Below are positions 1-7,567 of a stretch of 64,000 bases of DNA, piece by piece; positions within the stretch are counted from its first letter, which is position 1; every line of letters begins with the position of its first letter. Location: the NCBI GenBank assembly GCA_016712345.1, contig JADJRH010000011.1, forward strand, positions 4,588,001 through 4,652,000, in the 5' to 3' direction. Below the pieces are notes generated by a model. The model searched no databases. It was not told the origin of the DNA and was given only the letters and a program-made list of their open reading frames with translations. Source of the DNA: Polyangiaceae bacterium. GTDB lineage: Bacteria > Myxococcota_A > Polyangia > Polyangiales > Polyangiaceae. Made by a program: the position numbers and the translations under genes.

Positions 1-1
1 A

Positions 2-1987
2 CGCGATGCACTCACAGGCGCAGGTGTACACGCGTCGTCGCTGCCGATCGACCTGATCGTGGGCGGCACCACCGCCGGCATGTTTGAAACAGAAGATCTG
101 CTCGCCAAGCTTTCCAACGATCCGTCGGCCATTAAACCCCTCAATCGGATGATCTCGCATCCGCTGACGGCGCCCGCAGATCACGTGGATGCGGCGCTCG
201 GTCCGTTTCGGCGCGTTCGAACGGTGTGCAGCGCATGTTCGAGCGGAGCAAGCGCGGTTGCTCTTGGAGCTGTGTGGCTGAAATTGGGCCGCTCCGAGCG
301 CGTGCTTGCGGGCGGCGCCGACGGTTTGTGTCGCCTCACATACAGCGGATTTGCGGCGCTCGGAGCGCTCTCACCGGAGCCGTGCAGGCCTTTTGATCGA
401 CGGCGCTCGGGCCTTTCGCTCGGGGAAGCCGCCGCTTTTCTACTCCTTGAAACCGAAGCGGCGGCACGCGCGCGCGGCGCTGTCCCCCTCGCAGAACTGC
501 GCGGCTGGGCGATCGGGTCGGAGGGCCATCACATCACCAACCCTGAACGCGACGGTCACACCGCGGCCCGCGTGATGATGCAGGCGCTCGCGCGCGGTGG
601 CCTCACTCCCGCCGACATTGATTACGTGAACGCTCACGGCACAGCCACGCCGCTCAACGATGTAATGGAAACGGCCGCGATCCGCCGCTGTTTCGGTGCC
701 CGCGCGGCTCACATTCCCGTTTCAACAATCAAGGGCCAAGTGGGTCACACACTCGGCGCAGCGGGAGCGCTTGAAGCGGCTGTCACCGTGCTCGCGATTC
801 ATCGCGGCGCCGTGCCGCCCACAGGAGGTCTCGAAGAAGTTGATCCTGAGTGTACACTTGACCATGTGTACACAGCTCGTAAAATGCCCGTTCGAGCCGC
901 CGTTTCGTCGTCGTTTGGGTTCGGCGGAATGGATACGGTTCTCACCTTCGCAAAGTGTGAAACGTTTGGTCCTCCGCCCGATGTTGCCCAACGCGGCGTG
1001 GTGATCACGGGCGGCGCCACAGTGGGCCCGCTTGGTGTGTACACATCAGCCCAGTCGCTTGAGTACCTTTCGCCCGGCCCTCCGCCCGACGGCGGGTCCA
1101 TTGCGTTTCGAGCGGCAGATCACCTCGATCTCACACGCGCGCGCAGGCTCGATCGGGCGGGTCGCTTCGGCACGGTCGCGATCGAAAAAGCCCTCGCAGA
1201 AGCTCAATTCACGGCACCTTCGCATCGCACGGGCGCCATCCTCGGGGCCTCGTTCGGCAACGTTGACGCTTCCACCGCGTACATGAAGCGCATCTACGCA
1301 AAGGGCGCCAAATACGCGAGCCCGGCCGACTTTCCAAACCTTCTGCCTTCATCGCCGGTGGGCCACGCGTCGATTTACCTCGGCCTTCATGGTCCCGCGC
1401 TCGCCATGAGCGATCTCAACGTCACCGCCGAAACGGCCATGACCACCGCGATAGAACTCGTTGCCGCCGGTGAAGCCGATCATCTTTTTGCCGGCAGCGT
1501 TGAAGAGACGAGCCCGATGATCGAGAGGTGTCTCGGCCCGGTGTGTGAAGGCATTGTCGATCGCGGGCCTCGGAGCGAAGGCGCCGCCGTGGCGCTGTTT
1601 GAATCGCAGAGTGCCGCTCAAGAACGCGGCGCATCCATTCTCGCATCCGTCGCGTATTGGACCTCTTGGCGCGGTGAACTTACGCCGGCGATCGTCGCCG
1701 ATCTCCCCGCCGCCCCGGCCGACGCGATCGTTCTTGTCGGCCGCCGCGCCGCCTCCGTTGTCAACGTTCTCAAAGGCACGTCATGGCAACGCGCAACGGT
1801 GTACACATTGTCCGACCGCGCGGGCGATCACGAAGGAGCGGGCGGTTTTGCGGTGATTGCCGGTGCCGCCGCTGTGGCTCAAAAAAAGGCAGGCGCCGCG
1901 CTCATTGTCGGCAAAGCCAAAAACCGCGGGTACGCCGTTCTTCTCGCACCACCTCCGGTCGGCGGCGAGAGTGCGAGGCTGCTGTGA
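2..1987 (+). CDS. Ketosynthase with fused degenerate second KS half (5' partial)
   Basis: Beta-ketoacyl-ACP synthase of the FabF/thiolase fold. It condenses acyl and malonyl-ACP units in fatty acid or polyketide synthesis. The frame is open to the left edge, and codons before the GTG at 59 already encode typical KS sequence (ALTGAGV...LPIDLIVGGTTAG), so the true start lies outside the window. Counting from 59, the first half carries the active-site Cys60 (SACSSG), His193 (NAHGTATPLND), Lys225 and His230 (GHTLGAAG), then the C-terminal SFGFGG. From about residue 310 a second KS-like half follows (GAILGASFGN, SSPVGHASIYLGLHGPA) in which the Cys position reads SDLNVTAETA, so it is probably non-catalytic, like a chain-length factor. 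Its stop overlaps a possible GTG start of the next gene. Fused KS/CLF-like pairs suggest an aryl-polyene-like or other type II cluster, but the rest is outside the window. Confidence 0.85.
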   Translation, partial: RDALTGAGVHASSLPIDLIVGGTTAGMFETEDLLAKLSNDPSAIKPLNRMISHPLTAPADHVDAALGPFRRVRTVCSACSSGASAVALGAVWLKLGRSERVLAGGADGLCRLTYSGFAALGALSPEPCRPFDRRRSGLSLGEAAAFLLLETEAAARARGAVPLAELRGWAIGSEGHHITNPERDGHTAARVMMQALARGGLTPADIDYVNAHGTATPLNDVMETAAIRRCFGARAAHIPVSTIKGQVGHTLGAAGALEAAVTVLAIHRGAVPPTGGLEEVDPECTLDHVYTARKMPVRAAVSSSFGFGGMDTVLTFAKCETFGPPPDVAQRGVVITGGATVGPLGVYTSAQSLEYLSPGPPPDGGSIAFRAADHLDLTRARRLDRAGRFGTVAIEKALAEAQFTAPSHRTGAILGASFGNVDASTAYMKRIYAKGAKYASPADFPNLLPSSPVGHASIYLGLHGPALAMSDLNVTAETAMTTAIELVAAGEADHLFAGSVEETSPMIERCLGPVCEGIVDRGPRSEGAAVALFESQSAAQERGASILASVAYWTSWRGELTPAIVADLPAAPADAIVLVGRRAASVVNVLKGTSWQRATVYTLSDRAGDHEGAGGFAVIAGAAAVAQKKAGAALIVGKAKNRGYAVLLAPPPVGGESARLL

Positions 1988-2014
1988 CCCAAGGGCGCTC
2001 GGCGCCTGAGCGCC

Positions 2015-2090
2015 ACGTGCGTACACACGCATCGCAAATGCGTACACATTCGCCGCCGTCTGAGCGCATGTCGCGCTGGCGTACACACGC
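2015..2090. repeat. Cluster of GCGTACAC words between two genes
   Basis: Three copies of GCGTACAC (2019-2026, 2040-2047, 2079-2086) lie within 70 bp between the KS stop and the lipoprotein signal peptide. A perfect GTGTACAC follows at 2131-2138. The second copy forms ATGCGTACACAT and could be a start codon. A similar cluster lies downstream of thiC. Confidence 0.6.
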
Positions 2091-2871
2091 TCCGCTGCGG
2101 CCTTCCGCTTTTTTTGGCATCGGCGCGATTGTGTACACATTTGGCTGCGCGCAGATCCCTCCGCCGCGCCCTTTGGTTCCGCCCACTTTTGTAGAATGGC
2201 GGGCCGCCCTCGCCGACCTCAAAGCGGCCTCCGCTCAAGTCGTCGGCGGTGGGCCTCACACGCTCAAACTGGCGCTCGCCCTTCGTGAACCCACCACCGG
2301 TCGCCGGTTGGAGGCCCGCGGCGCTGTTGCGCTTTCACCGGCCGAGCGCGCCGCGCGGATGATCCTCGTCGGCCCCGGCGGCACCACAGCGTTTGATCTG
2401 TGGCTCAAGGCCGATCAGTTTCGCGTCTCCATCCCCGCTGTGGACCTATTGCGCCGCGGCGACGCTTCAACACCCAAAGCCGAAATGCGGGGATTGCCCG
2501 TTGATTTTCTGCGATTTTGGCTTCTCGACCCGGCCCGCGGCGACCTCTTGTGGGTTGAAAAGACGCCCACATTTTCGCGCTACACCGTTCGCGACGGTGC
2601 CGCCGTGACAACGCTCACGCTCCGCGCCGACAAGTCCGTGGAGGCCCATCGCCAAACCTGGGCGCCCTCCCTCGATGCTCCCGTCGCCCGGGTTCTCATC
2701 GACGAAGAACACGTCATCGCCGACAAACTCGGCTGCGGCCATGCTGTGTACACACAAGCCTCCACCGGTGTACATATTGAAATCACGTGCGACGGTGTGG
2801 AGCCCAACCCGCCGAGCGATCGCGCATTTATCGACCCGGATGCCCACACCCCCGACGAGGAGGAGCCGTGA
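2068..2871 (+). CDS. Lipoprotein between two ketosynthases
   Basis: Predicted lipoprotein of 267 aa if started at ATG 2068 (MSRWRTHAPLRPSAFFGIG...). The hydrophobic segment ends in a TFGC lipobox about 30 residues in. In-frame alternatives are ATG 2038 (MRTHSPPSERM...) and GTG 1984, which overlaps the upstream stop; 2068 gives the most normal signal peptide. The mature part is rich in short alternating strands (FDLWLKADQFRVSIP, LLWVEKTPTFSRYTVRDG). That pattern resembles outer-membrane lipoprotein carrier folds of the LolA/LolB or DUF3261 type seen in aryl-polyene clusters, but no diagnostic motif supports a firm family call. It ends in a GTGA overlap with the second ketosynthase, so the three genes are probably co-transcribed. 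Confidence 0.75.
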   Translation: MSRWRTHAPLRPSAFFGIGAIVYTFGCAQIPPPRPLVPPTFVEWRAALADLKAASAQVVGGGPHTLKLALALREPTTGRRLEARGAVALSPAERAARMILVGPGGTTAFDLWLKADQFRVSIPAVDLLRRGDASTPKAEMRGLPVDFLRFWLLDPARGDLLWVEKTPTFSRYTVRDGAAVTTLTLRADKSVEAHRQTWAPSLDAPVARVLIDEEHVIADKLGCGHAVYTQASTGVHIEITCDGVEPNPPSDRAFIDPDAHTPDEEEP

Positions 2872-4778
2872 CGAACGCTTCGTTCGATCCGTTGCCGTGC
2901 ATCGGTGCCATCGCCGCCGGTGCCGTTTCCGCGTTTGGAATCGGCGAAGCCGCCTTCCACGTAGCCATCCCCGCCGAGCCCGCGCGCATCGCGTGGAAAG
3001 CCGACGCAGCACTTCAAACGGCCGGCCTTCGTCGACCGTTTGCCGCCCGCGCGCCCGAACATCTACCCCTCGCGGCTCACCCCGGCGGCCCGGCAAACGC
3101 TTCGGACATTTTTCCAGATCGCGCCGCAGCTCTCCTCGCCTGCGCGCTCGATCAAGTTGTGTGTACACTTGATCGCACCCGCCCCCGTTGGCGTGATGAA
3201 CGCATCGCGATCGCCCTCGGCACCTCCAGCGGCGGCATGCTCAGCGCTGAACAATTTTTTCACGCGCGCGCCCAAATTGCCGCCGGATCCTCCCACCCCG
3301 ACCTCGGTGCTTTGGCCGAACGCGCAACGTATTTTGCCCCCGTGCGCGAAGTGCTCACCGCCTACGATCTCCACAAAACGCCGCGCCAAACACTTCTCCT
3401 CGCCGCGTGCGCCGCCTCCACGATCGGCGTCGGCATCGGCATGCGCTGGCTCGATCGCAACGCCGCCGACATTGTGATCGCAGGCGGTTTCGACGGCATT
3501 TCGCTCTTTGTCGCCGCCGGGTTTGAAGCGCTTCGAGCCACCACAGCCTCGTCACCCAATCCATTTCGCATCGGCCGTGATGGGATGTGCCTCGGGGAAG
3601 GCGCCGCCCTCCTCGCCCTTGTTCGCCGGGGAAACGAGCAATCTGCAGCGCCTCTCTTTTTCGTTCAAGGCTTCGGCGCATCGACCGATGGTGTACACAT
3701 CACCGCGCCCGACGCCACCGGATCCGGTCTTGCGCGCGCTGCCACCGCGGCCTTCGCCGACGCTGGAACCACAACGGTGGACCTCGTGAGCGCACACGCG
3801 ACAGCCACTCCATACAACGACTCCATGGAGTCCAAGGCCATCCTCAAAGCCGTCGGCGATGCGCCCGTTGTACACCCGTTCAAAGCTCAAATCGGCCACA
3901 CCCTCGGCGCCGCCGGAGTGCTTGAAACGCTCGCCGCGGCCGACGCGCTCATTCATCAAGTTGCACCCGCCGCCGCAGGTGCCGGCCCGCTCGATCCCGA
4001 GGCGCCGGCCACGCTCCTCGCCATTGCCGAACCGCGCCCGCTCCATCGCGCGCTCAAACTTTCGGCCGCATTCGGCGGTGCCAACGCTTCGCTCGTGCTT
4101 TCGCGTGAACCTCAGAGCCGCCCGGCACGTGTACACAAGCCCGTCTTCGTGCAGGCCGGTGTACACATCACGCACACCGATGTGGCAACCCTTTCGGACC
4201 TCACGGGCATCGCCCGTGATCGCCTCGCCCGTCTCGACATGCTCTGCAAATTGGGCCTCTGCGCTGTGGCTACGCTCGCCGCCCACGTCGGCCGCGACAC
4301 CTTGATCGGCGCTGGAATAGTCGCGGGCCACGGCCTCGCAACGCTCGACACAAACGACGCTTTCGACGCTCGCAAACGCGCCCGCGGCCCCACCGCTGTT
4401 GAACCTCGCGCGTTCCCCGCAACGTCTCCGAACGCGGTCGCGGGTGAGTGCGCCATCGCCTTTAAACTCACGGGTCCGAGCTTCGCCACGGGCGCCGGGC
4501 TCGACGGAGCAACCGAAGCCCTTCTCGACGCCGCCGAGCTTGTCGCCGCGGGAGATGCCACCGCGATGGTTGTTGTCGCCGCCGACGACGCCGGCCCCGC
4601 CGCACGCGATCTCCTCGCAGCCACCGGCCAAGCCGATCGCCTGCTCACGCAGGGCGCCGTTGCTCTCCTTCTGACGAGCCACAGCGGCGTGCCCGTCGAT
4701 CTTGAAAGCCTCCCCGATCACGAACGAAGCCCGGTGGGTCACCTCGCACTTCTGCCTTGGATCGAATCAGCCACCTAG
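2868..4778 (+). CDS. Second ketosynthase with fused degenerate KS half
   Basis: FabF-like beta-ketoacyl synthase of 636 aa. The start is GTG 2868, overlapping the upstream stop and preceded by a strong AGGAGG at 2858-2863. Catalytic residues are visible: Cys181 (AACAAST), His310 (SAHATATPYND) and His344 (IGHTLGAAG), followed by SAAFGGANASLVL. The C-terminal half (from about residue 425) has KS-like stretches such as GECAIAFKLTGPSFATGAG and LDAAELVAAGD but no active Cys, matching the organisation of the gene two places upstream. It is probably a condensing enzyme in the same polyketide or aryl-polyene-like pathway. Four GTGTACAC palindromes lie inside the gene, at 3161, 3691, 4129 and 4159. 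Confidence 0.88.
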   Translation: MTNASFDPLPCIGAIAAGAVSAFGIGEAAFHVAIPAEPARIAWKADAALQTAGLRRPFAARAPEHLPLAAHPGGPANASDIFPDRAAALLACALDQVVCTLDRTRPRWRDERIAIALGTSSGGMLSAEQFFHARAQIAAGSSHPDLGALAERATYFAPVREVLTAYDLHKTPRQTLLLAACAASTIGVGIGMRWLDRNAADIVIAGGFDGISLFVAAGFEALRATTASSPNPFRIGRDGMCLGEGAALLALVRRGNEQSAAPLFFVQGFGASTDGVHITAPDATGSGLARAATAAFADAGTTTVDLVSAHATATPYNDSMESKAILKAVGDAPVVHPFKAQIGHTLGAAGVLETLAAADALIHQVAPAAAGAGPLDPEAPATLLAIAEPRPLHRALKLSAAFGGANASLVLSREPQSRPARVHKPVFVQAGVHITHTDVATLSDLTGIARDRLARLDMLCKLGLCAVATLAAHVGRDTLIGAGIVAGHGLATLDTNDAFDARKRARGPTAVEPRAFPATSPNAVAGECAIAFKLTGPSFATGAGLDGATEALLDAAELVAAGDATAMVVVAADDAGPAARDLLAATGQADRLLTQGAVALLLTSHSGVPVDLESLPDHERSPVGHLALLPWIESAT

Positions 4779-5089
4779 GCTCCCGCCGCGGCGCGCGCAG
4801 GCCGAAGGCCGAGCACGACGCTTGGGGGGCCGCTGCATGTGTACGCTTTGTATGGCTCGTGCGCGGCGGGGGGCGACGACGGAGTGAGCGCCCGGGCGGC
4901 TCGAAGCATGTGTACACATGCGGCCAGGGGGGCACCCCAAGAAAAGGCAACCCTCAACCGGAGCGAAACCGCGGACGTGGCCCGGCCGGGCGCCGAGTTC
5001 GAGCGAGCTATTGGATCTTCGCCGCAAATTCTGGCAGAACAGCCGACCAGGAATACCGCGAACGGTTCGCGGGTTCCGCCCCCACCGAC
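4779..5089. other. Intergenic stretch with a 12-bp palindrome
   Basis: I see no convincing gene here. The open frames are compositionally odd and lack a start signal. The stretch contains ATGTGTACACAT around 4908-4919, a 12-bp perfect palindrome built on the GTGTACAC word. It could hold the promoter of the following lipoprotein. Confidence 0.5.
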
Positions 5090-5635
5090 ATGCTGCAATC
5101 AGCCCGAGCGATTTTTCTGTTGGGTGCTGCGGTTTTCGCAACCGGATGCGCCACCCGGTACATCCCCAACACAGACGTTGAAGACAGCGACGACAACCGC
5201 AAAGTGGTGAGTTTCTGCGAAAAGTATCGCCACGCGGTTGAACTGAAAGACGTGGGCGAACTCATTCGCCTCGCGTCCACCGACTATTACGAAGACGGCG
5301 GCAACGTCGATGCGGCCGACGATCTCGACTACGCCGGCCTGCGTGACTACCTGACAACCAGGTTCACCGACGCGCGCGCGATCCGTTATGAAATCCGGTA
5401 CCGCCGAGTGCTGCGCCAAACGCTTCCCGCGGGTGAAGACGGTGAGTCCGCGGCGCCCAAAGACGCAAAGGGTCAACTCCCGCTGGAGTTGATCTTCGTA
5501 GACTTTACGTATTCAGCCAGCTATAAAATTCCCTCCGCCAAAGGTGCGGATGACTGGCGCCGCAAGGTGGAAGACAACCGCCTTGAGATTCTCCGTTATC
5601 CCGACGACCAATTCCTGATTGTCGCCGGTATGTAA
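5090..5635 (+). CDS. Small lipoprotein, NTF2/SnoaL-like
   Basis: 181-aa lipoprotein. ATG 5090 gives MLQSARAIFLLGAAVFATGC, a textbook signal peptide with an ATGC lipobox, so the longer open frame upstream is rejected. The mature protein (FCEKYRHAVELKDVGELIRLAS, then DYAGLRDYLTTRF) has the helix-then-strand pattern of NTF2-like/SnoaL-like domains, which often bind small ligands or act as scaffolds. No catalytic residue can be assigned. It follows the ketosynthases at a distance of about 310 bp and may be transcribed separately. It converges with the peroxiredoxin gene, 20 bp away. Confidence 0.75.
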   Translation: MLQSARAIFLLGAAVFATGCATRYIPNTDVEDSDDNRKVVSFCEKYRHAVELKDVGELIRLASTDYYEDGGNVDAADDLDYAGLRDYLTTRFTDARAIRYEIRYRRVLRQTLPAGEDGESAAPKDAKGQLPLELIFVDFTYSASYKIPSAKGADDWRRKVEDNRLEILRYPDDQFLIVAGM

Positions 5636-5655
5636 ACCGGCAAAGTGGGGTAACA

Positions 5656-6111
5656 TCAGGGAGCTGACAGGCGCTTTACCGCGGCTCGCACGTCGGCCAA
5701 GTGCTTTCCAACAAGCACTTCGTGGTGAAACACTTCGCGAACCACACCTTCTCGATCAATCACGTACGTTACGCGCTGGGCTTTTCCAATAATGGGCCAC
5801 AGCACGTCAAACGCGCGCGAAACCGCCTTGTCTTGATCGCCGATCATTGAAAACGTGGCATTGACGCTTTTGGCGAATTCACACTGCGTTTCCAAACTGT
5901 CGACCGACACGCCGACAACCTCGGCTCCGAGTTCACTCAACTCGGGCGTTGCGTCCACAAACTGCTTGGTTTCAATGGTGCACCCGGTGGTAAACGCTTT
6001 TGGAAAAAAGTAGAGCACCAAAATCTTACCCCGGTAGGTTTCGTTCGTCACCACATCACCGTTTGTGGTTTTCACTCGAAACGCCGGAGCTTTTTCACCA
6101 ACTTTGATCAC
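5656..6111 (-). CDS. bcp: Peroxiredoxin, PrxQ/Bcp type
   Basis: 151-aa thiol peroxidase of the AhpC/TSA family that reduces H2O2 and organic hydroperoxides in the cytoplasm. The peroxidatic Cys44 sits in FFPKAFTTGCTIET, matching the PxxxTxxC signature. The Arg of the active site probably corresponds to the one in GKAQRVTYVID. No second Cys lies at the usual PrxQ position five residues on, so the enzyme is probably 1-Cys or uses an external thiol. GTG start at 6111, with GGTAAG a few bases upstream. No signal peptide. Confidence 0.93.
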   Translation of the reverse strand: MIKVGEKAPAFRVKTTNGDVVTNETYRGKILVLYFFPKAFTTGCTIETKQFVDATPELSELGAEVVGVSVDSLETQCEFAKSVNATFSMIGDQDKAVSRAFDVLWPIIGKAQRVTYVIDREGVVREVFHHEVLVGKHLADVRAAVKRLSAP

Positions 6112-6150
6112 GATCTTACCTACCCATTTCCGTTTGTTATTGGAACAAAA

Positions 6151-6550
6151 ACTAGCCCGTGGTCAGGTCTAGTTCCGCTTTTCAGAAGTTTGGCCCTGGT
6201 TGAGTTTCTTCGTGCGGAACTAGCCGCGCGCAAGCGCGGGGGGTGTGGGGCGGAGCCCCACGAGACAAAAGATAGTGCCGGCGTGTGCGAAGCGCGCCGC
6301 GTCAGCGGCGCAAAAAGTCCGGCAGGACTTTTGACACGCGGCACTAGTGCACCGATTCCGTAGAACTGAAGGGTTCAGATGAATCACAGTAACGCTTCGT
6401 CGCCTTATCAACTCGGTGCACTAGGGCCGCGCCTGCGCGGCCGGGGTGTGGGGCGAATGCCCCACGGAAACAAAACTAGTACCGCGATTTCGAGCGCTGC
6501 GAAGCAGCGGCAATCAACCCATCGGGTTGATTGAATCGCGGTACTAGTAG
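6151..6550. repeat. Array of nested inverted repeats closed by CTAGT...ACTAG stems
   Basis: Four long-range stems in a row: CTAGTTCCGC 6169-6178 with 6214-6223; TAGTGCCG 6273-6280 with 6339-6346; CTAGTGCACCGA 6344-6355 with 6413-6424; CTAGTACCGCGATT 6476-6489 with 6534-6547 (14 bp perfect). The second and fourth blocks have the same architecture with different sequence. Each is preceded by a GC-rich hairpin (6224-6239, GCAA loop; 6425-6442) and a GTGGGGC/GCCCCAC hairpin (6245-6261; 6448-6465). Each encloses two inner hairpins: GCGCCGC/GCGGCGC and AAAGTCC/GGACTTT in one, CGCTGC/GCAGCG and AATCAACCC/GGGTTGATT in the other. Covarying stems imply selection on structure, either a structured RNA or a mobile repeat. 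Confidence 0.85.
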
Positions 6551-6576
6551 AAACTTCTGGAACAGCCTTGCCCACA

Positions 6577-6695
6577 GTCCTTGAGCCAAACGCTTTTGCA
6601 AGGCCCGGATCCAGTCTTGTCGAGACGTCCGGGACACCCTTGCCCCTCGCTAAGTGGAAAAGCGAAAAGCGTGGCGCACCAGGTTCTGGGAGACA
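6577..6695 (+). repeat. Left arm of a long inverted repeat
   Basis: This stretch matches the reverse complement of about 10147-10258. The core CCCGGATCCAGTCTTGTC and ACGTCCGGGACACCCTTGCCC are nearly identical, and similarity of roughly 70% continues through AAAGCGAA..CG.GGCGCA. The pair encloses the DUF309 and GH31 genes. Confidence 0.75.
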
Positions 6696-6766
6696 CACGG
6701 ACGAAAACGTAAGAGACATTCAGATCCTCAGAAACCAATCCAGTCCCGATCGCGTTTTTTCAGCAC

Positions 6767-7567
6767 TCAGTTTGGCGCCGGCCCAATAACAGGCACAAGC
6801 GCTTTATCTAGGTCTGTTCTGTTTTCAGTCACCAGGGTGGGTAAGGCGGCAAGGGCGCCGTCAATACCGGCGACTAACCCTTTTACAGCAACTCCACCCA
6901 TCCCTTCAGGAATGCCCGTCAGGTGAGACTTTGCCTTTTCAAACAGTCGAATGGCCCCGCTCGCGCTTTTCATGGCGGTGAGTTTGTGCATGGCCGCGGC
7001 GGTTTGAATGAGCCCTTGTAAAAAGCGCTTTCTCGGGCCTTCAGGTTCAATGCGCCACAGCTCTTCCCAGTGCTCGTGCGCTTCGTAAAAAGCGCCCTTT
7101 TCATACGCCGAAACCCCTGCTCGAAAGGTTTTTGTAGCGTCGGGCACGGGCGCTTCGGGTCGAGGGCGCCATGCGATTCCGTCGCCTTGTCGAACAATGG
7201 GTGGAACGAGCGACAGGTCCACACTCTTGATGTCGTCGGAGAGCGCGCGCTCCACTTCTTTTCGAAAGCGCATGACCCCTTGTCGCATGGCCTGCAACGC
7301 AATACCGCCGTGGGAAGGGGGTAGATTTTCAGTTTTTTCAAGCGCGCGATCGAGCAAACGCAGCGCGCCGCGCGGCTCCACTCCATGGGTAACCTTGTGG
7401 AGCGCACTTGTGATCTGAATGAGCGCTTGCAAAAACAGCCGGTGGTCGTCGTCTTCTTCTTCGTTCCAGATTTCTTCCCACTTTTCGTGGGCGTCGTAAT
7501 AGTGGCCCGCTTCATACGCTGCGAGACCTTCTTCAAAAAGCACTTCTTGTTCTGTTTTTATCTTCAT
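6767..7567 (-). CDS. Tandem DUF309 protein
   Basis: 266-aa protein made of two DUF309 domains: residues about 8-60 (FEEGLAAYEAGHYYDAHEKWEEIW) and about 145-200 (FRAGVSAYEKGAFYEAHEHWEELW). Both copies keep the family's AHExWEExW motif and the following FLQxLIQ(I/T)xxAxHK helix. DUF309 proteins are small helical proteins of unknown function, often a single domain of 100-170 aa, so this is an internal duplication. Its ATG overlaps the stop of the upstream GH31 gene (TGATGA-type overlap), indicating translational coupling. No signal peptide, so a cytoplasmic role is likely, unlike the lipoprotein-like partner. Confidence 0.88.
   Translation of the reverse strand: MKIKTEQEVLFEEGLAAYEAGHYYDAHEKWEEIWNEEEDDDHRLFLQALIQITSALHKVTHGVEPRGALRLLDRALEKTENLPPSHGGIALQAMRQGVMRFRKEVERALSDDIKSVDLSLVPPIVRQGDGIAWRPRPEAPVPDATKTFRAGVSAYEKGAFYEAHEHWEELWRIEPEGPRKRFLQGLIQTAAAMHKLTAMKSASGAIRLFEKAKSHLTGIPEGMGGVAVKGLVAGIDGALAALPTLVTENRTDLDKALVPVIGPAPN

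Larger units (their letters stand above)
6112..6766. other. Gene-free stretch with hairpin array and repeat copy
   Basis: About 650 bp without a credible gene. From 6151 to 6550 it holds four inverted-repeat blocks with CTAGT-type ends (separate entry). From about 6577 to 6695 it holds one arm of a long inverted repeat whose partner is at 10147-10258 (separate entry). The remainder, before the DUF309 stop, shows nothing else. Confidence 0.7.

Noticed and set aside
1783..2067. Very long N-terminal extension of the lipoprotein at 2068
   Set aside because: The upstream part overlaps the ketosynthase in another frame and lies before the signal peptide.
3552..4742. Long open frame on the - strand opposite the second ketosynthase
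   Set aside because: It is the shadow of a GC-rich gene with clear catalytic motifs. Its translation is low-complexity and resembles no family.
6151..6550. Integron attC sites
   Set aside because: The stems end in CTAGT/ACTAG and lack the GTTRRRY/RYYYAAC core sites; no integrase or cassette genes are present.
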